64,000 nucleotides of DNA from Rhodococcus sp. Leaf278 (GTDB taxonomy: Bacteria > Actinomycetota > Actinomycetes > Mycobacteriales > Mycobacteriaceae): the NCBI RefSeq assembly GCF_001426085.1, contig NZ_LMRR01000004.1, positions 221,982 to 285,981 on the forward strand, read 5' to 3'. Under the pieces are notes generated by a model that was not told the origin of the DNA, searched no databases, and saw nothing but the letters and a program-made list of their open reading frames with translations. Made by a program: the position numbers and the translations under genes. Shown here piece by piece: positions 15,360 through 24,166 of the stretch. Within the stretch, counting starts at the first letter, position 1. Every line of letters begins with the position of its first letter.

Positions 15360-18101
15360 GTGAGCCCAGTAACGGAGAAAAGCGCAGCGCCCGCAGCCGA
15401 GACCGATGCGAAAGCGGGCGGGGAGCGGCCGACGCTGCTGCTCATCGACGGCCACTCGATGGCGTTCCGGGCCTTCTTCGCCTTGCCCGCGGACAACTTC
15501 AAGACCACCAGCGGTCAGTCCACCAATGCCGTCTACGGGTTCACCTCGATGTTGATCAATCTGCTGCGGGACGAGAAACCGACGCATATCGCGGCGGCGT
15601 TCGATGTTTCTCGGCAGACCTTCCGCGCAGAGCGGTTCCCCGAGTACAAGGCCAACCGCAGCAAGACCCCCGACGAGTTCGCCGGGCAGGTCGACATCAC
15701 CAAGGATGTTCTCGGAGCCATGGGTATTCCCGTGATGGCAGAGGCCGGATTCGAGGCGGACGACATCATCGCCACTCTGGTGACGCAGGCAGAGGCGCTG
15801 GGCTATCGCGTGCTCGTGGTCACCGGTGACCGGGACGCTCTGCAGTTGGTCACCGACAACGTGACGGTCCTGTACCCACGCAAGGGCGTCTCGGACCTGA
15901 CCCGGTTCACCCCCGAGGAGGTGGCCGGCAAATACGGGTTGACGCCTGCGCAGTATCCGGACTTCGCTGCCCTTCGTGGAGATCCGAGCGACAACCTCCC
16001 CGGCATTCCGGGAGTCGGGGAGAAGACCGCGACCAAGTGGATCATCGAATACGGTTCGCTCACCGCGCTTGTCGACAACGTGGACAAGGTCAAAGGGAAA
16101 GTCGGCGATGCGCTGCGCGCCAACCTGTCGAGTGTGGTGCTCAACCGCGAGCTCACCGAGATGGTGCGCGATGTGCCGTTGCCGTACACCCCCGATCAGC
16201 TCGAACTCGCCCCGTGGGACCGCGAGAAGATCCACGCGCTGTTCGACGATCTGGAATTTCGCATTCTTCGAGACAGACTGTTCGAGACGCTCGCGTCGGT
16301 CGAGCCGGAAGCCGAGGAAGGCTTCGACGTCCGCGGCGGCATCGTCGCTCCGGGTGAGTTGGCGGCGTGGTTGGAAGAACATGCGTCCGACGGTCGACGC
16401 AGTGGTCTCTCCGTGCTGGGACCGCGCAGGCCCTTCGACAGCGATGCAACGTCGGTGGCGATCGCTGCGGCCGACGGTGAAGGCGCGTTCGTCACGACGA
16501 CGGCCCTCGACGAATCCGACGAGCGCGCACTCGCTGCCTGGCTCGCAGATTCGGCGCAACCCAAGGCTCTGCACGAGGCCAAGTGGGCGTTGCACGCGGT
16601 GCGGGGGCGTGGCTGGATTCTCGCGGGGTTGACCACCGACACTGCGCTCGCCGCGTATCTCGTGCGGCCAGGTCAACGGTCGTTCAATCTCGACGACCTG
16701 TCGCTGCGCTATCTCAAGCGAGAGCTCCGCGTCGAGGACGCAGGTGAAGGCCAGATGTCGCTCCTCGATGCCGAGGACACCGCTGATGCGGCATTCGCGG
16801 AGGGCGAGATCCTCAAGGCACGGGCCGTCATCGACCTGGCCGAGGCCCTGGACGCCGAACTCGCTGCCATCGAATCGACCACGCTGCTCTCCGAGATGGA
16901 GCTGCCGTTGCTCACGGTCTTGGCAGACGTCGAAGCGACCGGAATCGCCGTCGACAGCGACCACCTTCGCTCGCTGCAGTCCGGTTTCGCCGCGCAGGTC
17001 GACGAGGCCGCGAACTCCGCGTACGGCGTGATCGACAAGCAGATCAACCTCGGGTCACCGAAGCAGTTGCAGGTGGTGCTGTTCGAGGAACTCGACATGC
17101 CCAAGACCAAGAAGACGAAGACCGGTTACACCACCGATGCCGATGCGCTGCAGGGGTTGTTCGAGAAGACCGAGCATCCGTTCCTGAAGTTCTTGCTCGA
17201 TCACCGAGACGCGACACGCATGAAGGTGACGGTCGACGGCCTGCTCAAATCCGTCGCGGACGACGGACGTATCCACACCACGTTCAACCAGACCGTTGCG
17301 GCGACCGGTCGACTGTCGTCCACCGAACCGAACCTGCAGAACATCCCGGTGCGCAACGAGGCCGGTCGGCACATCCGAGACGGCTTTGTCGTCGGTGCCG
17401 GCTACGACTCGTTGCTCACCGCCGACTACAGCCAGATCGAGATGCGCATCATGGCGCACGTGTCCGGAGACGAGGGCCTGATCGAGGCCTTCAACACCGG
17501 TGAGGACCTCCACAGCTTCGTCGGTTCCCGCGCGTTCGGGGTGCCGATCGACGAGGTCACCCCCGAACTGCGTCGTCGAGTGAAGGCGATGTCCTACGGA
17601 CTGGCCTACGGGCTCAGCGCATTCGGCCTCGCCGCGCAACTCAAGATCTCCACCGAGGAGGCGAAGCAGCAGATGGAGGCGTACTTCGCGCGATTCGGCG
17701 GCGTCCGCGACTACCTGCGCAACGCCGTCGAGGAAGCGCGCAAGGTGGGGTACACCTCGACGCTGTACGGCAGGCGCCGGTACCTGCCGGATCTCAACAG
17801 CGACAACCGTCAGCGGCGAGAGGTAGCCGAGCGCGCTGCACTCAACGCCCCCATCCAGGGCACCGCCGCCGACATCATCAAGGTTGCGATGATCGATGTG
17901 CACCGCTCACTCGCCGAGTCGACCCTGAAGTCGCGCATGTTGCTGCAGGTGCACGACGAACTGGTGCTCGAGGTCGTCGACTCCGAGCGCGAGGAGGTCG
18001 AGGCTCTGGTGCGGAACAAGATGTCGTCGGCGATCGAACTCTCGGTGCCGCTCGAAGTGTCGGTCGGTACCGGCCGAAGCTGGGATGCCGCAGCTCACTG
18101 A
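15360..18101 (+). CDS. polA: DNA polymerase I
   Basis: A 913-residue polymerase used in replication (Okazaki fragment processing) and excision repair. The 5'-nuclease domain opens with PTLLLIDGHSMAFRAFFALP. The middle domain lacks the DxE metal ligands of a proofreading exonuclease, as in other actinobacteria. The polymerase domain shows motif A DYSQIEMRIMAH (about 688), motif B RRRVKAMSYGLAYG (Lys742, Tyr746) and motif C QVHDELVLEV (about 863). Tyr at the position of E. coli Phe762 is the T7/mycobacterial state that tolerates dideoxynucleotides. The GTG at 15360 is chosen because it directly precedes a normal N-terminus and lies just after a -10 box; the longer frame from 15060 runs antisense through livH. 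Confidence 0.96.
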   Translation: MSPVTEKSAAPAAETDAKAGGERPTLLLIDGHSMAFRAFFALPADNFKTTSGQSTNAVYGFTSMLINLLRDEKPTHIAAAFDVSRQTFRAERFPEYKANRSKTPDEFAGQVDITKDVLGAMGIPVMAEAGFEADDIIATLVTQAEALGYRVLVVTGDRDALQLVTDNVTVLYPRKGVSDLTRFTPEEVAGKYGLTPAQYPDFAALRGDPSDNLPGIPGVGEKTATKWIIEYGSLTALVDNVDKVKGKVGDALRANLSSVVLNRELTEMVRDVPLPYTPDQLELAPWDREKIHALFDDLEFRILRDRLFETLASVEPEAEEGFDVRGGIVAPGELAAWLEEHASDGRRSGLSVLGPRRPFDSDATSVAIAAADGEGAFVTTTALDESDERALAAWLADSAQPKALHEAKWALHAVRGRGWILAGLTTDTALAAYLVRPGQRSFNLDDLSLRYLKRELRVEDAGEGQMSLLDAEDTADAAFAEGEILKARAVIDLAEALDAELAAIESTTLLSEMELPLLTVLADVEATGIAVDSDHLRSLQSGFAAQVDEAANSAYGVIDKQINLGSPKQLQVVLFEELDMPKTKKTKTGYTTDADALQGLFEKTEHPFLKFLLDHRDATRMKVTVDGLLKSVADDGRIHTTFNQTVAATGRLSSTEPNLQNIPVRNEAGRHIRDGFVVGAGYDSLLTADYSQIEMRIMAHVSGDEGLIEAFNTGEDLHSFVGSRAFGVPIDEVTPELRRRVKAMSYGLAYGLSAFGLAAQLKISTEEAKQQMEAYFARFGGVRDYLRNAVEEARKVGYTSTLYGRRRYLPDLNSDNRQRREVAERAALNAPIQGTAADIIKVAMIDVHRSLAESTLKSRMLLQVHDELVLEVVDSEREEVEALVRNKMSSAIELSVPLEVSVGTGRSWDAAAH

Positions 18102-18136
18102 ATCGGGCCAGCTCACCGATGCAACCCGTGGCACAA

Positions 18137-18174
18137 CGAAGGGCCGCTCACCGAACTCGGTGAGCGGCCCTTCG
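18137..18174. terminator. Bidirectional terminator between polA and thioredoxin gene
   Basis: CGAAGGGCCGCTCACCG (18137-18153) pairs perfectly with 18158-18174 around an AACT loop. It lies between two convergent genes and can end both transcripts. Confidence 0.87.
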
Positions 18175-18193
18175 CGTCGTGCTGTGTGACGAG

Positions 18194-18565
18194 CTACTCC
18201 GCGGCGGGAGCCTGCTCGGCGATCTGCTGGCGCACTACGTCCATATCGAGTGACTTGATCTGTCCGACGAGGTCTTCGAGCGCCGGCGCAGGCAGTGCAC
18301 CGGGCTGTGCGTAGACGAGAATTCCCTCGCGGAACGCCATGATGGTCGGGATGGACTGGATCTGCGCTGCCGCAGCAAGACCCTGCTCGGCCTCGGTGTC
18401 GACCTTGGCGTGTACGACGTCGGGGTGTGCGTCCGAGGACTTCTCGAATGTCGGAGCGAACTGGCGGCAGGGGCCGCACCAGGATGCCCAGAAATCGACC
18501 AACACCACGTCGTTGTTGGTGACGATGTCGTCGAAGTTCTGCTGAGTCAAAGTCTGAGTGGCCAC
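18194..18565 (-). CDS. Thioredoxin
   Basis: A 123-residue cytoplasmic dithiol-disulfide oxidoreductase. The active site is WCGPC (Trp29 to Cys33) in VLVDFWASWCGPCRQ, and the cis-proline lies in IQSIPTIMAF. There is no signal peptide. Translation starts at GTG 18565 behind an AAAGGGA site. The C-terminal extension VVRQQIAEQAPAAE is short and charged. It is a single-gene unit between the polA terminator and the GlxA-type regulator. It is not next to trxB, so it is probably not the trxB-linked thioredoxin; no gene symbol is assigned. Confidence 0.93.
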   Translation of the reverse strand: MATQTLTQQNFDDIVTNNDVVLVDFWASWCGPCRQFAPTFEKSSDAHPDVVHAKVDTEAEQGLAAAAQIQSIPTIMAFREGILVYAQPGALPAPALEDLVGQIKSLDMDVVRQQIAEQAPAAE

Positions 18566-18651
18566 GCGGTCCCTTTCGATTGATTGCGCTTCTGGTGTGT
18601 CTCAACGCAGGTACTCGTCGGAATCTTCCCGACTGTGTCGGAGCGCAGGTG

Positions 18652-19650
18652 TCAAACGGGCTGGGGCGTGGCCCGGAACGTCCTTCGATACGAGTTCGGG
18701 GTGGTGCATCGCAATCTCACGAAATGCTGCCTCAGGGCGGCGGCGTTTCCGAAGCCGACCACCTCGGCGATCGAATCCATCGGAAGGTCGGAGTTCTCCA
18801 GCAATTGTTGTGCTGCCAACACGCGTTGATCGTTGAGCCACCGCGCGGGCGTCGTTCCGGTTTCGGCCGCGAACTTGCGGGCGAAGGTTCTCGCCGACAT
18901 GTTCACTCGCGCGGCGAGTCGGCCGATGGTCAGTTCTGAGTCGAGGTTCTCGGTCATCCAGTCCAGCAGCGGGGCCAGCGTCTCGGTGTGAGTGGTGGGC
19001 AGGGGACTGGTGACGAACTGGGCTTGGCCACCGTCTCGGTGTGGCGGGACGACCATTCGGCGGGCGATCCCGTTGGCCACGACGCTGCCCTGGTACTTCC
19101 GCACGATGTGCAGACACAGATCGATTCCCGCTGCGGTGCCCGCACTGGTGAGCACGTTGCCGTCGTCGACGTAGAGAACGTTCGGATCGACCTGTGCGAG
19201 AGGGTATTCCGCGGCGAGCAAGGCGGAGTGTCGCCAGTGCGTGGTGCATCGTCTGCCGTCGAGCAGCCCAGCTCTGGCGAGTACGAAGGCGCCGTTGCAC
19301 AGGCTGGCGACCATGGCACCTCGGTCGACGGCCGCACGAAGCTTCGCCAGGAGTGGCTCGATGGACGAGTTGTATCCGACTCCGCAGACATAGGTCCCGT
19401 CTTCGGCGGCTTCGGTGCCACCGGCCGGAATGATGATCAGATCGGCATCGTCGAGTCGATCGAGATCGTGAGGCACGCCGATGGTGTAGCCGAAGCGTGT
19501 ACGGATCGGTTCGGGTACTCCGGCGATCAGTGAGAAGTCGTAGGTAGGTAGACCCTCGTCCGAACGATCGAAACCGAACACCTCGCACGCGACGCCCATC
19601 TCGAACTGTTCGGTCAACGGCATCAACGCAACGACCACCCGTTTCAGCAT
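18652..19650 (-). CDS. GlxA-family transcriptional regulator (DJ-1/PfpI plus AraC HTH)
   Basis: A 332-residue regulator. The N-terminal half is a DJ-1/PfpI-like amidotransferase fold (VVVALMPLTEQFEMGVACEVF) with a nucleophile-elbow-like ASLCNGAFVLARAGLL and the TTHWRH segment typical of the GlxA group. The C-terminal half is an AraC helix-turn-helix pair (LTIGRLAARVNMSARTFARK, then IAEVVGFGNAAALRQHFVR). Such proteins usually act as activators of nitrogen or amino-acid-related genes. No target is obvious next to it. The ATG at 19650 gives the standard N-terminus; a longer overlapping frame in another phase is a shadow. Confidence 0.92.
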   Translation of the reverse strand: MLKRVVVALMPLTEQFEMGVACEVFGFDRSDEGLPTYDFSLIAGVPEPIRTRFGYTIGVPHDLDRLDDADLIIIPAGGTEAAEDGTYVCGVGYNSSIEPLLAKLRAAVDRGAMVASLCNGAFVLARAGLLDGRRCTTHWRHSALLAAEYPLAQVDPNVLYVDDGNVLTSAGTAAGIDLCLHIVRKYQGSVVANGIARRMVVPPHRDGGQAQFVTSPLPTTHTETLAPLLDWMTENLDSELTIGRLAARVNMSARTFARKFAAETGTTPARWLNDQRVLAAQQLLENSDLPMDSIAEVVGFGNAAALRQHFVRLRCTTPNSYRRTFRATPQPV

Positions 19651-19731
19651 GCGACCAGTATGGCAGAAAGTCGCGGATATATGACGTTACTGCCACTCGT
19701 GGGGACTCTCTGCTGGTAGGACGCTAGGAGC

Positions 19732-19848
19732 ATGACAATTGTATTGGTAGTTGTGCTGTCCTTCTTGGCCATCGATGCCCTCGTGATCGCAGGCTTCGCT
19801 CCCGACACTCATTCGGAGGTGACTCAGTTCGGGGACTTCACCTTCTGA
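19732..19848 (+). CDS. Small single-pass membrane protein (38 aa), putative
   Basis: The frame encodes 38 residues with one N-terminal hydrophobic helix (TIVLVVVLSFLAIDALVIAG) and an acidic tail ending THSEVTQFGDFTF. AGGAG lies just before the ATG, though the spacing is very short. Base composition is lower in GC than the surroundings. It lies in the gap between the GlxA-type gene and the 2H phosphoesterase gene. No homology can be claimed; proteomics or conservation would be needed. Confidence 0.42.
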   Translation: MTIVLVVVLSFLAIDALVIAGFAPDTHSEVTQFGDFTF

Positions 19849-19856
19849 TGCTGCGG

Positions 19857-20363
19857 TCAGCCGATTCGCCACTCGCGCTTGGCCTCGCCGTCCCAGCGAC
19901 GTAGGGCCACGGCAGACCCCATCAGGTCCTCGATGCTGTTCGACAGCAACTGCACGGCGGCTCCTGCCTCCACGGTTGTCAACCGCCGAGCCAGTGTCAC
20001 GTGCGGCGTCCAGCGTCCGGTGTCGACATTGTCGAACGATCCCGGGCCCACGGCGGCGTGCACCCTGGCGTGTAGGTCGAGCAGTTCGACGCTCGGCACG
20101 ACCAGACGTGCCAGGGTTGCGCTCCGGCCGCCGAATACGACGAGGCCCCCGAGTCGCACATCGAGCGGGTCGAAACGAATCGCTGCGCCGTCGTCCACCG
20201 CGTCTGGCATCGATGCTGCCACCGCGACGGTGATGTGCGGTCGATTCGATTCACCGCGGTGCCTGTTCTGGCTCGGGAGGCCGGCATCCGACAGTGCCGC
20301 CCACTCGCGGCGAACCGAAGCATCGAGGGCGGGATCGAGTAGGAGTTCTGCAGACTGCACCAT
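19857..20363 (-). CDS. 2'-5' RNA ligase/2H phosphoesterase family protein
   Basis: A 168-residue protein with the two H-x-T motifs that define the 2H family: RPHITVAVA (His43) and TPHVTLARR (His120). Family members hydrolyse or ligate 2'-5' or cyclic phosphodiesters in RNA or nucleotides; the substrate here is unknown. The N-terminus MVQSAELLLDPALD fits the family, so the ATG at 20363 is preferred; an ATG at 20372 is also possible. The start lies only 10 bp from the start of the divergent dehydrogenase gene, so its promoter must lie within that gene. Confidence 0.85.
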   Translation of the reverse strand: MVQSAELLLDPALDASVRREWAALSDAGLPSQNRHRGESNRPHITVAVAASMPDAVDDGAAIRFDPLDVRLGGLVVFGGRSATLARLVVPSVELLDLHARVHAAVGPGSFDNVDTGRWTPHVTLARRLTTVEAGAAVQLLSNSIEDLMGSAVALRRWDGEAKREWRIG

Positions 20364-20373
20364 AGGGGTCATG

Positions 20374-21471
20374 ATGTCGCAGACGAACGGCCGGAATGTA
20401 AGGGCGCTACGAATCGGAGCCATGACCGGCGACGGAATCGGTCACGAGATCGTGCCTGCGACGATCCGGGTGGTCGACGCGGCACTGGCGGCTGTCGGTG
20501 GACCGGCCGTCGACTGGGTGCACCTCCCTCTGGGGCGCGATGCCATCGACGAGCACGGCACGGCGATACCCGCGCGCACACTGCAGGAACTGGGTGAGCT
20601 CGAGTGCTGGATTCTGGGGCCCCACGACAGCGCCTCGTACCCGGAGCCGTTTCGTTCGCAGCTGACCCCGGGCGGGCGGATTCGGAAGGATTTCGACCTG
20701 TTCGCGAACATCCGGCCTGCGAGAGCCCTTGCCGGCGTGCGGGCCATGTCGCCGAACATGGACTTGATCGTGGTCCGGGAGAACACCGAGGGGTTCTATG
20801 CCGATAGAAACATGTTCGTGGGCAGCGGAGAATTCATGCCGACTCCCGACGTGGCACTCGCGGTCGGGGTGTTCACCCGCCGGGCATGCGAACGCATTGC
20901 GCGTGAGGCATTCCTGCTCGCAGACAGACGCCGCCGCACGCTCACCATCGTCCACAAGACCAACGTGCTGTCGATGACGACGGGATTGTTCCGCGATGCG
21001 TGCCGCGCCGTGGGCCAGCAGTTCCCGCACGTCGAGGTCACCGAGGAACACGTCGACGCGCTGGCCGCGCACCTGGTCCGGCGCGGTCAGGACTACGACG
21101 TCATCGTGGCCGAGAACATGTTCGGCGACATCCTGTCGGATCTGACGGGAGAGCTGTCCGGCTCGCTCGGTACCGCCCCGTCGATCAATTCCTCGCAGAC
21201 CCAGGCCATGGCGCAGGCATCGCACGGATCTGCCCCGGACATCGCGGGCAAGAATCGCGCCAACCCGACGGCCCTGTTCCTGTCGGCAGCAATGCTGCTC
21301 GAGTGGCTCGCCGATCGGCACGGGAACGATCAACTCGCTGCAGCCGCCGGGCGGATCCGACACGCGGTCGACGACACCGTCGAATCCGGCGTCGCGACAG
21401 CCGACCTCGGTGGGCAGGCCTCGACCAGCGCCTTCACCGAGACTGTCGAGGCGCGGGTGCACCGGCGCTGA
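20374..21471 (+). CDS. Isocitrate/isopropylmalate dehydrogenase-family enzyme
   Basis: A 365-residue NAD(P)-dependent beta-decarboxylating dehydrogenase. It shows the glycine-rich start MTGDGIGHEI, substrate/metal elements VRENTEGFYADRN and VAENMFGDILSDLTGELSGS, and a conserved Lys-containing VHKTNVLSMTTG. LFANIRPARA replaces the usual LeuB sequence, so it is more like tartrate or homoisocitrate-type paralogs than the leucine-pathway enzyme. No leucine genes lie nearby. The ATG at 20374 has AGGGG about 6 nt upstream and supplies the first beta-strand (VRALRIGAM). The natural substrate cannot be told from sequence. Confidence 0.87.
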   Translation: MSQTNGRNVRALRIGAMTGDGIGHEIVPATIRVVDAALAAVGGPAVDWVHLPLGRDAIDEHGTAIPARTLQELGELECWILGPHDSASYPEPFRSQLTPGGRIRKDFDLFANIRPARALAGVRAMSPNMDLIVVRENTEGFYADRNMFVGSGEFMPTPDVALAVGVFTRRACERIAREAFLLADRRRRTLTIVHKTNVLSMTTGLFRDACRAVGQQFPHVEVTEEHVDALAAHLVRRGQDYDVIVAENMFGDILSDLTGELSGSLGTAPSINSSQTQAMAQASHGSAPDIAGKNRANPTALFLSAAMLLEWLADRHGNDQLAAAAGRIRHAVDDTVESGVATADLGGQASTSAFTETVEARVHRR

Positions 21472-21483
21472 TCGACGACGGAC

Positions 21484-22311
21484 TCAGTCCGGTTTTCGGC
21501 TGCTGAAGATTGCGGTGCCGGGAAAGAGCTGCCCACGTAGCGGGCTCCACTGCCCCCATTCCCGGTCCAACCACTCGGGCCAATCCGGCTCGACGATGTC
21601 GCGCACCTCGAGGCCGGCGGCGACCAGTTCACGCACTCGATCACCGATCGTGCGGTGATGCTCCACGTAGTTCGGGATGCCGTCAGCGTCGTATTCGACG
21701 TACGGGGTCCGGTCGAAGTACGGAATCGTCGCGGTCAGCCCGCCGACCCCTGGATCGTCGGGGAATACCCAGCGCATCGGGTGATTGACGGCGAACACCC
21801 AGATGCCGCCCGGTCGAAGCACTCGCGCGACTTCCTTCATGACGTTGGCGGAGTCCGCGACGAACGGAACCGCGCCGAAGGCCGAGCAGACGATGTCGAA
21901 TCGTTCGTCGCCGAACGGCAACGATTCGGCACTGGCCTGGACCAGCGGAACCGTCGAACCGCCCGCGGCCATGGCGTCGACGCCTCGCTGCAACATGCCC
22001 ATCGAGATGTCGAGACCGACCGCACGGGCACCCTGAGCACCGAGCCAGCGTGCGCACGGTGCACTGCCGCAGCCCACTTCGAGGACGTCTTTGCCTGCGA
22101 CGTCGCCCAACAGGTGCACATCGCCCTCGTGCAGTCCCTCCGGGCACCAGACAAATTCGCCGGTGTCGGTCGACACACCGAGAAACGCGCCGTGCGTACG
22201 GTGGTAGTTGTCGGCGTCGGAGTCCCACCAGAGTCTGCTGGCGCGATCGCTCGCGGCCGAATCGACACGGCCGCGGCCGGGAGTGGACGACTGCGCAGGA
22301 AGATCGCTCAC
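21484..22311 (-). CDS. Class I SAM-dependent methyltransferase
   Basis: A 275-residue methyltransferase. The SAM-binding motif I is VLEVGCGSAPCARWL (76-90), followed by AVGLDISMGMLQRG, and the motif IV region FDIVCSAFGAVPFVAD. ARVLRPGGIWVFAVNHPMRW fits methyltransferase 11-type proteins. The target is unknown; the C-terminal IVEPDWPEWLDREWGQWS is aromatic-rich and could form part of the substrate site. It diverges from rpsA, and the 214-bp gap between them carries the rpsA promoter. Confidence 0.88.
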   Translation of the reverse strand: MSDLPAQSSTPGRGRVDSAASDRASRLWWDSDADNYHRTHGAFLGVSTDTGEFVWCPEGLHEGDVHLLGDVAGKDVLEVGCGSAPCARWLGAQGARAVGLDISMGMLQRGVDAMAAGGSTVPLVQASAESLPFGDERFDIVCSAFGAVPFVADSANVMKEVARVLRPGGIWVFAVNHPMRWVFPDDPGVGGLTATIPYFDRTPYVEYDADGIPNYVEHHRTIGDRVRELVAAGLEVRDIVEPDWPEWLDREWGQWSPLRGQLFPGTAIFSSRKPD

Positions 22312-22329
22312 ACGCCGACTCTAACCGGG

Positions 22330-22359
22330 TTTGTGCTGGTACTGCGGCATCGCGTACCC
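22330..22359 (+). promoter_or_regulatory. Candidate rpsA promoter
   Basis: TTGTGC (22330-22335), 18-nt spacer, TACCCT (22354-22359). Transcription would start near 22366 and leave a leader of about 160 nt before the rpsA ATG. No other candidate with both boxes was seen in the gap. Confidence 0.45.
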
Positions 22360-22525
22360 TGATCACCGCGAGTGTGCTCATGCTGCGCTCAGGTCGGGTC
22401 CGCCCGTCCTCGGCGTTCGCGGAGGCGGCAGGAATATCGCCGTCGACTCTCGTGCTGCACATGTTCTACAAGTCCGACCGAACATCCATCAACCGATACC
22501 CAACCCGTCCGGAGCAACTCAACAC

Positions 22526-24004
22526 ATGCCCTCAACCACAACCTCACCGCAGGTGGCCGTAAACGATATCGGCTCCGCAGAGGATTTTCTCGCAGCCATC
22601 GACGCGACGATCAAGTACTTCAACGATGGTGACATCGTCGAAGGCACCATCGTCAAGGTCGATCGCGACGAGGTTCTACTCGACATCGGTTACAAGACCG
22701 AAGGCGTCATCCCTTCTCGCGAGCTCTCCATCAAGCACGACGTCGACCCCAATGAGGTCGTCTCCGTGGGAGATGAGATCGAAGCACTCGTCCTCACCAA
22801 GGAGGACAAGGAAGGCCGCCTGATCCTGTCCAAGAAGCGAGCTCAGTACGAGCGCGCTTGGGGCACGATCGAGGAGCTCAAGGAGAAGGACGAGGCCGTC
22901 AAGGGCACCGTCATCGAGGTCGTCAAGGGTGGACTCATCCTGGATATCGGTCTCCGCGGCTTCCTGCCTGCCTCGCTCGTCGAGATGCGTCGTGTCCGCG
23001 ACCTCCAGCCGTACGTCGGCAAGGAGATCGAGGCCAAGATCATCGAGCTCGACAAGAACCGCAACAATGTGGTCCTGTCGCGTCGCGCATGGCTCGAGCA
23101 GACCCAGTCCGAGGTCCGCAGCGAGTTCCTGCACCAGCTCCAGAAGGGCCAGGTCCGTAAGGGCGTCGTGTCCTCCATCGTCAACTTCGGTGCCTTCGTG
23201 GACCTGGGTGGCGTCGACGGCCTGGTGCACGTCTCCGAGCTGTCCTGGAAGCACATCGATCACCCGTCCGAGGTCGTCGAGGTCGGCACCGAGGTCACCG
23301 TCGAGGTTCTCGACGTCGACCTGGACCGCGAGCGTGTGTCTCTGTCGCTCAAGGCAACTCAGGAAGATCCGTGGCGCCAGTTCGCTCGCACCCACGCGAT
23401 CGGCCAGATCGTGCCCGGCAAGGTCACCAAGCTGGTTCCCTTCGGTGCATTCGTGCGCGTCGAAGAGGGCATCGAGGGCCTCGTGCACATCTCCGAGCTG
23501 GCCGAGCGCCACGTGGAGGTTCCGGACCAGGTCGTGGGTGTCGGCGACGACGCTCTCGTCAAGGTCATCGACATCGATCTCGAGCGTCGCCGGATTTCGT
23601 TGAGCCTCAAGCAGGCCAACGAGGACTACGCAGAAGAGTTCGATCCGTCCAAGTACGGCATGGCCGACTCGTACGACGAGGGTGGCAACTACATCTTCCC
23701 CGAGGGCTTCGACTCCGAGACCAACGAATGGCTCGAAGGTTACGAGAAGCAGCGTGAAGAGTGGGAAGGTCGCTACGCCGAGGCAGAGCGTCGCCACAAG
23801 ATGCACACCGCTCAGATGGAGAAGACGGCCAAGGACGAAGCTGCCGAAGCCGCCAACACCAACTACTCCTCCGAGTCGGGTCAGGCCCCCGCCGACGCAG
23901 AAGGCGACGCTCCCGCAGCGTCGGCTCCGGCCTCGACCGGTGGATCGCTGGCCAGCGATGCGCAGCTTGCTGCACTTCGCGAGAAGCTGTCCGGCAACGC
24001 CTGA
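22526..24004 (+). CDS. rpsA: 30S ribosomal protein S1
   Basis: A 492-residue RNA-binding ribosomal protein needed for mRNA recruitment. Four S1 domains are visible: GDIVEGTIVKVDRDEVLLDI, then VKGTVIEVVKGGLILDIGLR, RKGVVSSIVNFGAFVDLGG and PGKVTKLVPFGAFVRVEEG. A long charged and Ala/Pro-rich tail follows (EWEGRYAEAERRHKMHTAQ and on), as in mycobacterial S1. The ATG at 22526 gives the typical short N-terminus before DFLAAIDATIKYFNDGD; the 65 residues upstream in frame read through promoter DNA. It is followed by a terminator at 24037. Confidence 0.97.
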   Translation: MPSTTTSPQVAVNDIGSAEDFLAAIDATIKYFNDGDIVEGTIVKVDRDEVLLDIGYKTEGVIPSRELSIKHDVDPNEVVSVGDEIEALVLTKEDKEGRLILSKKRAQYERAWGTIEELKEKDEAVKGTVIEVVKGGLILDIGLRGFLPASLVEMRRVRDLQPYVGKEIEAKIIELDKNRNNVVLSRRAWLEQTQSEVRSEFLHQLQKGQVRKGVVSSIVNFGAFVDLGGVDGLVHVSELSWKHIDHPSEVVEVGTEVTVEVLDVDLDRERVSLSLKATQEDPWRQFARTHAIGQIVPGKVTKLVPFGAFVRVEEGIEGLVHISELAERHVEVPDQVVGVGDDALVKVIDIDLERRRISLSLKQANEDYAEEFDPSKYGMADSYDEGGNYIFPEGFDSETNEWLEGYEKQREEWEGRYAEAERRHKMHTAQMEKTAKDEAAEAANTNYSSESGQAPADAEGDAPAASAPASTGGSLASDAQLAALREKLSGNA

Positions 24005-24036
24005 TAGAAGTTGTCCACCCGTGAGGGTGTGACCGC

Positions 24037-24070
24037 AGCCCCGGTTCTCTTCGTGAGAGCCGGGGCTTTC
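24037..24070 (+). terminator. rpsA terminator
   Basis: AGCCCCGGTTCTC (24037-24049) pairs with GAGAGCCGGGGCT (24055-24067), 13 bp with one G-U, loop TTCGT, followed by TTTCTCG. It lies 33 bp after the rpsA stop. Confidence 0.85.
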
Positions 24071-24118
24071 TCGTTCGAATGCAGTCGGGCGGACACGTTC
24101 GGCTCGCGAGACGACAAT

Positions 24119-24144
24119 GGACCCGGTTCCGATGAACCGGGCCC
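24119..24144 (-). terminator. Terminator for the 69-aa reverse-strand gene
   Basis: On the minus strand GGGCCCGGTTC pairs with GAACCGGGTCC (one G-U) across ATCG. It lies 23 bp after the stop of the small gene at 24167-24376, which supports that gene being real. Confidence 0.7.
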
Positions 24145-24166
24145 ATGTGTGAGGGGGAAGTGCGAA

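Noticed and set aside
15354..16964. 536-codon reverse-strand frame in polA
   Set aside because: Antisense shadow; polA on the plus strand has all family motifs.
22676..23806. 376-codon reverse-strand frame in rpsA
   Set aside because: Leu/Asp/Val-rich mirror of the S1 repeats; antisense to a clear gene.
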